From Chloroflexota bacterium (GTDB taxonomy: Bacteria; Chloroflexota; Anaerolineae; Fen-1058): a stretch of DNA of 8,097 nucleotides. A program made the translations under genes and the position numbers. Shown here in pieces: positions 1 through 6,718 of the stretch (positions within the stretch are counted from its first letter, which is position 1; each line of letters opens with the position of its first letter). The stretch spans positions 1 to 8,097 of the forward strand of contig JACRBO010000029.1 of NCBI GenBank assembly GCA_016219235.1. The letters are read 5' to 3'. The notes under the pieces are model-generated. The model did no database searches. It saw nothing but the letters and a program-made list of their open reading frames with translations, and had not been told where the DNA came from.

Positions 1-2
1 CA

Positions 3-917
<915 letters not shown>

Positions 918-921
918 GTGC

Positions 922-925
922 GGAG
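922..925 (+). promoter_or_regulatory. Ribosome binding site GGAG selecting the ATG at 933
   Basis: GGAG sits seven bases upstream of the ATG at 933. The in-frame GTG at 918, which directly follows the sucC stop, has no comparable site at a usable distance. This supports the shorter 96-residue product. Confidence 0.6.
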
Positions 926-932
926 CGCCCGC

Positions 933-1223
933 ATGGCGATCTGGAACATTCGCTTCTATATCGATCCAGAAACAGATCAGCCACACATCTACGGTCACCA
1001 CGTGACTGAGGATGAAGCGGCGGAGATTCTGCTGAACGCCAGTGAGGATCGGCACGGCGACGATGGCTCACGAGTGGCGATCGGACAAACTGAATCCGGA
1101 CGCTACTTGAAGATCATCTACGTTCCCGATCCAATTCCCGGCAGCGTGTTTGTTATCACCGCCTACGAATTGAGCGGCAAAGTACGGACAGCGTTTCAGC
1201 GCCGTCGGCGCAGGAGAAAATAA
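933..1223 (+). CDS. DUF4258-like small protein, putative toxin of a toxin-antitoxin pair
   Basis: A 96-residue protein resembling DUF4258 proteins, a family of small, often toxin-like proteins (compare BrnT-type) usually encoded next to a short antitoxin-like gene. Visible parts are an N-terminal strand (IWNIRFYID), a helix (VTEDEAAEILLNA, 24-36), a strand pair with GRYLKIIYVPD (57-66) and SVFVITAYEL (71-80), and an end of six arginines and a lysine (90-96). GRYL...VY and VxTAY are the most family-like elements. The ATG at 933 is preferred to the GTG at 918 because GGAG is correctly spaced. The gene begins 15 bases after sucC, and its TAA overlaps the next ATG (TAATG). The position suggests co-transcription with sucC and sucD. 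Toxicity and RNase activity are not shown by the sequence. The family call is fairly good, the role tentative. Confidence 0.7.
   Translation: MAIWNIRFYIDPETDQPHIYGHHVTEDEAAEILLNASEDRHGDDGSRVAIGQTESGRYLKIIYVPDPIPGSVFVITAYELSGKVRTAFQRRRRRRK
1212..1216 (+). promoter_or_regulatory. Ribosome binding site AGGAG for the antitoxin-like gene
   Basis: AGGAG lies six bases before the ATG at 1223, inside the last codons of the upstream gene. A strong site together with the TAATG overlap would let the second gene be translated both by re-initiation and independently. That fits an antitoxin that must be made in excess. Confidence 0.6.
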
Positions 1224-1489
1224 TGGCTCACATCAAGCAGTTACCGCCAGGCTGGGACGAAGAACGCGTGCGACGTGTGATAGCCCATTACGAGAGTCAG
1301 ACAGAACAGCAAGCCATTGCTGAAGACGAGGCGGCTTTCAAGCCGGGGCGGCGCACCGTGGTTGAGGTCCCGGCGGAACTGATGCCCGTCATTCGCGGCC
1401 TGATACAGTTGCTGCCGCAGTCCACGCACGCTAAGACAACCAAATCGTCAAGCAGCAAATCCCGCGCGAAATCATTGGAGGCTAAATGA
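1223..1489 (+). CDS. Small antitoxin-like protein paired with the DUF4258-like gene
   Basis: An 88-residue protein. The core [12 protein letters not shown] (7-18) followed by an acidic helix ([19 protein letters not shown], 21-39) and a [16 protein letters not shown] segment (47-62) matches a type of short protein I recall next to DUF4258 genes in cyanobacteria and Chloroflexota, generally regarded as the antitoxin. The VEVPxEL...RxLI segment is typical of small antitoxins, where it may be a dimerisation or toxin-binding helix. No helix-turn-helix is obvious. The C-terminus (about 69-88) is a Ser/Lys-rich, probably disordered tail with SSSSKSRAK, which I do not recall in this family. The start overlaps the upstream stop (TAATG), and its own stop overlaps the sucD start (ATGA at 1486-1489). 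The antitoxin role is inferred from context and resemblance. Confidence 0.68.
   Translation: MAHIKQLPPGWDEERVRRVIAHYESQTEQQAIAEDEAAFKPGRRTVVEVPAELMPVIRGLIQLLPQSTHAKTTKSSSSKSRAKSLEAK
1477..1481 (+). promoter_or_regulatory. Ribosome binding site GGAGG for sucD
   Basis: GGAGG lies four bases upstream of the sucD ATG at 1486, within the last codons of the antitoxin-like gene. Together with the ATGA overlap it indicates translational coupling of sucD to the inserted pair. Confidence 0.6.
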
Positions 1490-2355
1490 GCGTTCTCGTT
1501 GGCAAAAACACCCGCTTAATCGTGCAGGGCATTACCGGGCGCGAAGGCGAGTTTCACACGAAGCAAATGGTTGAATACGGCACCAAAGTTGTCGGTGGCG
1601 TGACCCCCGGCAAGGGCGGCGAATGGGCGGCGGGCGTGCCGGTGTTTGATACGGTCAAAGAGTCGGTCGATGCGACCGGCGCGAACACGTCGGTGATTTT
1701 CGTTCCGGCGCGCTTTGCACCCGACGCGATTCTGGAAGCGGCGGATGCGGGCATCGGCCTGATCGTGTGCATTACCGAAGGCGTGCCCGTGCTGGATATG
1801 ATCAAAGTGCGCGCCTATCTCGATACGAAACACGTGCGCCTGATCGGCCCCAACTGCCCCGGCCTGATCACGCCCGGTGAAGCGAAGGTGGGCATCCTGC
1901 CCGGCCACATCACCAGGCCCGGTCACATCGGCATCGTGGCGCGCAGCGGCACGCTGACCTATGAAGTGATCTACGCGCTGTCCAACCGCGGCATGGGCCA
2001 GAGCACGTGCGTGGGCATCGGCGGCGATCCCATCAACGGCACCAACTTCATCGACGTGCTGCAAATGTTTGAAGATGATCCGCTGACGGATCAGGTTGTG
2101 TTGATCGGCGAGATCGGCGGCTCGGACGAAGAGCGCGCGGCGGACTTTGTGGCGGCCAAGATGAGCAAGCCGGTCACGGCCTTCATAGCAGGCCAGACCG
2201 CCCCGGCAGGCAAACGCATGGGCCACGCGGGCGCGATCATCGAAGGCGGCAGCGGCACGGCCGCGGGCAAGATCGCCGCGCTGGAAGCGGTGGGTGTGCG
2301 CGTCGCCAAACATCCTGAGGAAATTCCCGACCTCGTTGCATACGCGGCTCGCTAA
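1486..2355 (+). CDS. sucD: Succinyl-CoA synthetase subunit alpha
   Basis: The complete 289-residue alpha subunit, the same length as E. coli SucD. It binds CoA and carries the phosphorylated histidine of the succinyl-CoA synthetase reaction, acting in the cytoplasm with SucC. The N-terminal Rossmann-type CoA-binding domain starts with [11 protein letters not shown] (11-21) and includes GGVTPGKGG (37-45). GPNCPG is at 121-126. The ligase domain includes [13 protein letters not shown] (176-188), E208 in IGEIGG (207-212, matching E. coli Glu208), and the active-site histidine H247 in KRMGHAGAI. All expected catalytic elements are present, so the enzyme should be active. The ATG overlaps the stop of the antitoxin-like gene (ATGA), and GGAGG is four bases upstream. 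Its partner sucC is separated from it only by the two small genes. Confidence 0.98.
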   Translation: MSVLVGKNTRLIVQGITGREGEFHTKQMVEYGTKVVGGVTPGKGGEWAAGVPVFDTVKESVDATGANTSVIFVPARFAPDAILEAADAGIGLIVCITEGVPVLDMIKVRAYLDTKHVRLIGPNCPGLITPGEAKVGILPGHITRPGHIGIVARSGTLTYEVIYALSNRGMGQSTCVGIGGDPINGTNFIDVLQMFEDDPLTDQVVLIGEIGGSDEERAADFVAAKMSKPVTAFIAGQTAPAGKRMGHAGAIIEGGSGTAAGKIAALEAVGVRVAKHPEEIPDLVAYAAR

Positions 2356-2369
2356 TTCAAAGACCGAAC

Positions 2370-2440
2370 ATTCGGACGCAGATGAACGCAGATAAGCGCA
2401 GATAGATTGATCTGCGAAATCGGCGTCATCTGCGTCCGAT
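2370..2440 (+). repeat. Palindromic intergenic repeat built from CGCAGAT heptamers
   Basis: Three direct copies of CGCAGAT start at 2377, 2387 and 2397, exactly ten bases apart. Two inverted copies (ATCTGCG) are at 2410-2416 and 2428-2434. The outer arms pair perfectly over 14 bases (2372-2385 with 2426-2439). An inner 7-base stem pairs 2397-2403 with 2410-2416 around a 6-base loop. The motif resembles dispersed 'ACGCAGATGAACGCAGAT' intergenic repeats that I recall from several bacterial phyla, including Chloroflexota. It fills most of the 128-base gap between sucD and the next gene. Confidence 0.75.
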
Positions 2441-2449
2441 TTTGTTGTT
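2372..2449 (+). terminator. Possible transcription terminator after sucD
   Basis: The 14-base outer stem of the palindromic repeat is followed directly by a T-rich run (TTTTGTTGTT, 2440-2449), as in an intrinsic terminator. Its position 16 bases after sucD suits the end of the suc operon. Against this, the outer loop is long (40 bases), although an inner hairpin shortens it, and the T-run is interrupted by G. It may terminate only because a dispersed repeat happens to lie here. Confidence 0.4.
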
Positions 2450-2470
2450 GGACATACCCAAGTCAACCAT

Positions 2471-2475
2471 AGGAG
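2471..2475 (+). promoter_or_regulatory. Ribosome binding site AGGAG for the WD40 lipoprotein
   Basis: AGGAG lies eight bases before the ATG at 2484. That start places a textbook lipoprotein signal at the N-terminus, so it is chosen over the in-frame TTG at 2442, which would add 14 residues ahead of the signal peptide and lies within the T-rich tail of the palindrome. Confidence 0.7.
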
Positions 2476-2483
2476 TTGGACAC

Positions 2484-4400
2484 ATGAATAGGTTGGCCGG
2501 ATTGTTATTGATTGTGCTCGGGTCACTCTTGGTTGCCTGCACTGCCAATCAGCGTGTCTCCAGTCCTATGAACTCGGATGGTATGATGTCTGGCAGCTTG
2601 CAGATGAATCATCTTGATTCGATCACTGCCGACAACGCCAACCACTTGATTCGTGTTTCTCAGATGGGCAAAGGCGAGGCAAAGTGTATCGCCTGGTCTG
2701 CTGACGGCAGCGAACTGATCGTAGTCACCTCTCAGGGTATATTCGCTTACAGCAATCCTTCATTTCAACTGAGAGATTTCAAATCGCTCGAAATAAACGG
2801 TGATTGTGTTGCTATCACCCAGAATGCGCGGTACTTCGGGATTTACACAGCGAGTCAAGAGTTAGAGGTATGGAATGCGGAGGCAGGGAAAGTTCTACAA
2901 AAGATTCATGTGAGTAGCCCGTTGCGCCTCACATCTCAGGACGTGTTGATAAGCTCTTTAGGACATTGGCTTGCAGTCCGCGGCCGAAGTGAGATGGAGT
3001 TATGGGACCTGGCAACGGCGAAACAAGTACGTACCTTTGGACGGCTTGGTAAGGCTCTGGCGTTTGATCACACCGAACATTTGATCGCCTTTTTGGGATC
3101 AAACCGTCAAGTTGAGGTGTGCGACATTGAGACATGGCAACAGACACAAACACTATCCGCATTGGCCACTCAGAGCATCAGTTTTAGCCCCAACGGAGAA
3201 CAGCTGGTGACGCAAACTGATGGGGTCGCAGAAGTATGGGATTTGCAGACTACTCAAGCGGTCCTAACGATGACGGTAAGCCCAGGGCGTGATAACGGAT
3301 TATCCAACAACTTTAACGGAACTTGGTTCATGCCGGATGGCAAATCCTTGCTTTCGGTGAATTACAGTCTGGCGAAACTATGGAATAGTAAAACGGCAGA
3401 GTTGATAAATAGCCTTGAGCACAATCTCTGGCTACGACAGGTTGCGGTCAGCCCTGATGGACAGCAAGTAGCAATATTATTTCATCCCGATGGTGGCGAA
3501 ATCGAAATACATGAATTGCGCACCTGGAAAGAAATTGGAAGAATTGCAGGACACGCCGCAGTCGCCGATCTTGACTTTCATTCTCATGAACCACTGTTGG
3601 CAATCGGGTGGGACGCAGACCTAACCTGGCTGGTCGATATTGAAAAGGGGCAAACAAATGTGATTCGGGGGCAAGATGTCGGGCATGTAAGCCAGGTTGC
3701 GTTTAGTCCGCTCTCGATGACGTTGGCGATCGGATTCTCAGCAGGGAATGGCGGTGGTAGTGTACTCCTCTGGGACATTCCTCCACAGCGATTGCGTAAG
3801 TTTGTTCCCACAGCCAGTGTGCTTGATCTCGCCTTTTCTCCAGATGGGTATACTTTGTCTGTTGTCGCAGGAGGCGAGACGAGAACCTTGAATGTGGATT
3901 CAGGAGAATTCGACCAAGGCGGATGTCTGTGTAATCATAGTATTCTATTGTTAAATCCAAGGACGGGGCTAGCTGCTGAGGGGGGAGTGTGGGGCGTCGT
4001 CTTGCATGTCGCCAGCAATCTTGGCTACCCGTTGTGGACGCCTCAACAAGCCGGCGATGTGGTACAGAATCAAGTTTATAGCCTTGCCTTTAACGCAGAC
4101 GGAACTTGGTTGGCCGCAGGGGTTAGAGATGGAATCCATGTGTGGGATGTAGAAACACGGCAAGAGATTCAAGTGTATACCGATACACAATCTTTGAGCA
4201 TAGCATTTAACCCAACTGGAACTTTGATCGCTTCTACAAACAACCATTTTGGTGTGGATCTATGGGATACGCAAGAGAGAAGGCTGGCGTTTACAATACC
4301 GGTATATAGGGCAACTCGCGTGGCATTTTCTCCAGATGGTACGATACTTGCTGTCGGCAATTCTGACGGCGCGGTTAGCTTGTGGGTTGTCAAAAACTAA
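2484..4400 (+). CDS. WD40-repeat lipoprotein, probable double beta-propeller
   Basis: A 638-residue exported protein. Residues 1-18 form a lipoprotein signal peptide (MNRLAGLLLIVLGSLLVA) with lipobox LVAC, so C19 would be lipidated and the protein anchored outside the cytoplasmic membrane. After a short linker, ITADNANHLIRVSQMGKG (47-64) resembles the leader seen before propellers in Chloroflexota WD40 proteins. About 14 blades follow. The clearest are SFSPNGEQL...VAEVWDLQT (233-256), AVSPDGQQV (321-329), LAFSPDGYTL (449-458), AFNADGTWLAAG...IHVWDVETR (535-559), AFNPTGTLIAS...VDLWDTQE (574-598) and AFSPDGTILAVGNSDGAVSLW (614-634). The region 480-525 is degenerate. Fourteen blades fit two seven-bladed propellers, probably a protein-binding scaffold; no enzyme motif is visible. 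Sampled rows contain about 40% GC against about 65% in sucD, which suggests a different origin or relaxed codon use. Ligand unknown. Confidence 0.9.
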   Translation: MNRLAGLLLIVLGSLLVACTANQRVSSPMNSDGMMSGSLQMNHLDSITADNANHLIRVSQMGKGEAKCIAWSADGSELIVVTSQGIFAYSNPSFQLRDFKSLEINGDCVAITQNARYFGIYTASQELEVWNAEAGKVLQKIHVSSPLRLTSQDVLISSLGHWLAVRGRSEMELWDLATAKQVRTFGRLGKALAFDHTEHLIAFLGSNRQVEVCDIETWQQTQTLSALATQSISFSPNGEQLVTQTDGVAEVWDLQTTQAVLTMTVSPGRDNGLSNNFNGTWFMPDGKSLLSVNYSLAKLWNSKTAELINSLEHNLWLRQVAVSPDGQQVAILFHPDGGEIEIHELRTWKEIGRIAGHAAVADLDFHSHEPLLAIGWDADLTWLVDIEKGQTNVIRGQDVGHVSQVAFSPLSMTLAIGFSAGNGGGSVLLWDIPPQRLRKFVPTASVLDLAFSPDGYTLSVVAGGETRTLNVDSGEFDQGGCLCNHSILLLNPRTGLAAEGGVWGVVLHVASNLGYPLWTPQQAGDVVQNQVYSLAFNADGTWLAAGVRDGIHVWDVETRQEIQVYTDTQSLSIAFNPTGTLIASTNNHFGVDLWDTQERRLAFTIPVYRATRVAFSPDGTILAVGNSDGAVSLWVVKN

Positions 4401-4432
4401 ACGCGCCCTTCAATTGCGATACAAAATCCGCC

Positions 4433-6718
4433 ATGCTTAGCCGATTTGGCAAACAGTTTGATCTCAATCTAGTAGTCGTGCTGCTCATCGTCGTGATTGC
4501 GGCGCTGCCGTTCCTGACGCGGCCGGGCTTGCCGCGCCACACCGATCTGGAACTGCACGTCTATCGCGCCGCCGAGTACGCCGATGTCTGGCGCGATGGT
4601 GTGTTGTATCCGCGTTGGGCGCCCAACTTTTACTACGGCTACGGCTATCCCATCTTCAACTATTACGCGCCATTCACGTACGCGCTGTCGAGCCTGTACG
4701 ACCTGATCCCCGGCGTGGACATCGTTCTTGCCGTCAAAGGCATGATCATCACGGCGTTTCTGCTGACCGCCTATGGCGCGTACTTCTTCGCGCGGCGGCA
4801 CTTCGGATCGACGGCGGGCGTCATCGCGGCGGCGGCATTTGTGTTGTCGCCTTACGTGCTGTTCATCGATCCGTTGATGCGCGGCGATCTGGCAGAGTTC
4901 CTCGCGTTGAGTCTGCTGCCGTGGATATTCCTTGTCTTCGATCGACCGCGCTTCTCGATTGCGCAGCCACTGGTGCTGGGCGTATTCATTCTGAGCCACA
5001 ATTTGCTCGCGATTATGGGCGTGGTGCTACTGGGATTGTATCTGCTATGGCGCGGCCTCACTCTCGATGGCATCCGGCGCTGGCGCGGTGACTTCGTTTC
5101 GATTGGACTGGCGCTGGCGATCACGGCGCTGTTCTGGCTGCCCTTCATTTTCGAACGCGGTGCCGTGCGTTTGAACGTGGCCGGGCCGGGCCACTTTGAT
5201 TATCACAATCACTTCATCGCGCTGTCGATGCTATTGTCGCCATCACCCGCGTTGGATTTCGGCGCGACTGCCCCCAAGTATGTTTACAATCTTGGCTTAG
5301 TCCAGTGGCTCTTATTCGTGCCCGCGCTCATCATCGGCATCGTGCGACGCAAGGAAATGGCCGGAAAAATAGCCCTGTTCTTCATCGTCGTGTCAGCCAT
5401 ACTTGCATTCTTAATCACGCCACTCTCGACATTCATCTGGGAAGCCTTTCCACCTGCCGCGATTGTCCAGTTTCCGTGGCGCTTGCTTGGGCCGGTGGCA
5501 TTTACCCTAGCCATTGGCGTTGCTTCGTTGTTCAGTGACGCTGCTCATGCATTGCCTTTCACTCGCCACTCGTCACCCGTCACTCGTCACTCGTCACTCA
5601 TTATTCTCCCCGCCCTGCTCATCGCCGCTTTACCCACGATGTATCCGCCCTTGTGGGACGTGAACTTCGGCGACACCTCGCCGCACGGCTCGATCGACTT
5701 TGAGTTGAGCGGCATTGCGTTAGGCACAACCTCGACGGGCGATTTTCTGCCGAAGCCGGTGGGCATCGAGCCAGGGCCAAATGCGGCGTTGATTGACTCG
5801 TATGCGACGCTGGTCAACAAATTCGATCAGGCGACACTGCCCGATGACGCGACGGCGACTGTCGAGGCGCATACGGCGATCGGCGATCGATTTCAAATCG
5901 AGACGCCGCAGGCGTTTCAAGCGCGCGTGCTGACGTTTCTATTTCCCGGTTGGCACGCCTATCGCGATGGGCGCGAAGTCTCGATCGCGCCGCAGGATCA
6001 ATCGGGTTTGATGTTGATCGACATCCCGGCCGGTTCGCACACGCTTGAACTATCGCTACAATTGACCACGCCGCAACTCATCGGCACGATTATCTCTATC
6101 GCCGCTTTGATTGCTTTAGTTGGGCTGAGCCTGAAACTACGACCGCATCCCGCATCCTGCATCCTGCATCCTGCATCACGTACCGCGCCCATACTGCTTG
6201 CGATCACGCTGCTCTTCCTCATCACCAAAATCACCGCCATCGATCGCTGCGACAGTTGCTTCCGATACACCTCGCCGCCGGGGCAAGTGCTGGGTGCGCA
6301 GCACAAACAGATCGCGCATCTGGGCGGGCACATCGATTTGCTGGGCTATGATATATCAGCCACAGAAATTCAACCGGGCGGCGTCTTGCCGTTGACGGTG
6401 TATTGGAAAGCGACCGCGCTTGTACCCTATAATTATCAGGTTTTCGCGCACATCAACGCGGCCGATGGGACAGTGTGGGGCCAATCGGACAAGTTGAATC
6501 CCGGTGATTTTCCATCGACGCGGTGGCCGCCGGATAAATACGTGTGGGATGATCACAAGGTGCAATTGAAACCGGATACACCGCCGGGCGAGTATCAACT
6601 ATCGGTGGGGCTGTACCTGCTCGAAGACGGCCGCCGCGCACCGGTGTTTGACGACGACGGGCAAATCGTGGCAGACCATGTGGTCTTAACGACAACGATT
6701 CAAGTGAGGCAACCATGA
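4433..6718 (+). CDS. Polytopic membrane protein, PTPS-related/YfhO-like GT-C type, with C-terminal beta-sandwich
   Basis: A 761-residue integral membrane protein with about 12 predicted helices, roughly at 11-29, 99-120, 127-145, 154-170, 178-205, 219-240, 289-304, 311-332, 346-368, 388-404, 547-567 and 584-602. After helix 1 comes RHTDLELHVYRA (35-46); D38 and E40 stand where GT-C glycosyltransferases carry their acidic catalytic residues. The following PRWAPNFYYGYGYPIFNYYAP (60-80) is characteristic of the '6-pyruvoyl-tetrahydropterin synthase-related' membrane family, a name that does not imply pterin chemistry. FPGWHAYRDG...PAGSHTLELSL (504-542) is a YfhO-like extracytoplasmic beta domain. 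A second beta-sandwich spans about 630-758 (LLGYDIS...VYWKA...PPGEYQLSVGLY). A CDSC pair is at 606-609. The role is probably transfer of lipid-linked sugar at the cell surface; substrate unknown. The ATG at 4433 has no clear Shine-Dalgarno but gives the expected N-terminus. The stop overlaps the next gene (ATGA). Loops 376-390 and 571-582 are encoded by heptamer repeats. Confidence 0.82.
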   Translation: MLSRFGKQFDLNLVVVLLIVVIAALPFLTRPGLPRHTDLELHVYRAAEYADVWRDGVLYPRWAPNFYYGYGYPIFNYYAPFTYALSSLYDLIPGVDIVLAVKGMIITAFLLTAYGAYFFARRHFGSTAGVIAAAAFVLSPYVLFIDPLMRGDLAEFLALSLLPWIFLVFDRPRFSIAQPLVLGVFILSHNLLAIMGVVLLGLYLLWRGLTLDGIRRWRGDFVSIGLALAITALFWLPFIFERGAVRLNVAGPGHFDYHNHFIALSMLLSPSPALDFGATAPKYVYNLGLVQWLLFVPALIIGIVRRKEMAGKIALFFIVVSAILAFLITPLSTFIWEAFPPAAIVQFPWRLLGPVAFTLAIGVASLFSDAAHALPFTRHSSPVTRHSSLIILPALLIAALPTMYPPLWDVNFGDTSPHGSIDFELSGIALGTTSTGDFLPKPVGIEPGPNAALIDSYATLVNKFDQATLPDDATATVEAHTAIGDRFQIETPQAFQARVLTFLFPGWHAYRDGREVSIAPQDQSGLMLIDIPAGSHTLELSLQLTTPQLIGTIISIAALIALVGLSLKLRPHPASCILHPASRTAPILLAITLLFLITKITAIDRCDSCFRYTSPPGQVLGAQHKQIAHLGGHIDLLGYDISATEIQPGGVLPLTVYWKATALVPYNYQVFAHINAADGTVWGQSDKLNPGDFPSTRWPPDKYVWDDHKVQLKPDTPPGEYQLSVGLYLLEDGRRAPVFDDDGQIVADHVVLTTTIQVRQP
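5560..5601 (+). repeat. Six tandem CACTCGT-type heptamers inside the membrane protein gene
   Basis: Six consecutive 7-base units read CACTCGC, CACTCGT, CACCCGT, CACTCGT, CACTCGT and CACTCAT. The total of 42 bases keeps the frame, and because 7 is not a multiple of 3 the peptide repeats every 21 bases (TRHSSPV, TRHSSLI). The encoded basic loop (residues 376-390) lies between two membrane helices. Confidence 0.9.
6143..6177 (+). repeat. Five tandem CTGCATC-type heptamers inside the membrane protein gene
   Basis: Five consecutive 7-base units read CCGCATC twice and then CTGCATC three times. The encoded loop (residues 571-582, PHPASCILHPAS) lies between the last two predicted membrane helices. 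The 35-base tract is not itself a multiple of three, yet the frame stays open on both sides. Confidence 0.88.

Noticed and set aside
918..932. GTG at 918 as the start of the DUF4258-like gene
   Set aside because: It directly follows the sucC stop without a spaced ribosome binding site, whereas the ATG at 933 has GGAG seven bases upstream.
2442..2483. TTG at 2442 as the start of the WD40 protein
   Set aside because: It lies in the T-rich tail of the palindromic repeat and would place 14 residues ahead of a good lipoprotein signal; the ATG at 2484 has AGGAG eight bases upstream.
2356..2483. tRNA or other RNA gene in the gap after sucD
   Set aside because: The stems there are explained by the heptamer palindrome; no cloverleaf or conserved RNA motif was visible.
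1516..2526. Long antisense reading frame (336 codons) opposite sucD
   Set aside because: It mirrors the codons of a very strongly conserved gene, is rich in His/Ala/Arg as expected for a high-GC shadow frame, and resembles no family I recognise.
4382..4432. TTG at 4382 as the start of the membrane protein, overlapping the WD40 gene
   Set aside because: The 17 added residues are the out-of-frame reading of the WD40 end and look unlike an N-terminus; the ATG at 4433 is followed by a normal basic residue/first-helix pattern.
4469..5091. Overlapping frames on both strands within the membrane protein gene
   Set aside because: Arg/Gln- or Ala-rich composition, no ribosome binding site and no family resemblance, while the sense frame has clear membrane helices and family motifs.
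5560..5601. Heptamer array as a CRISPR
   Set aside because: The units are only seven bases and contiguous with no spacers, and they are translated within a gene.
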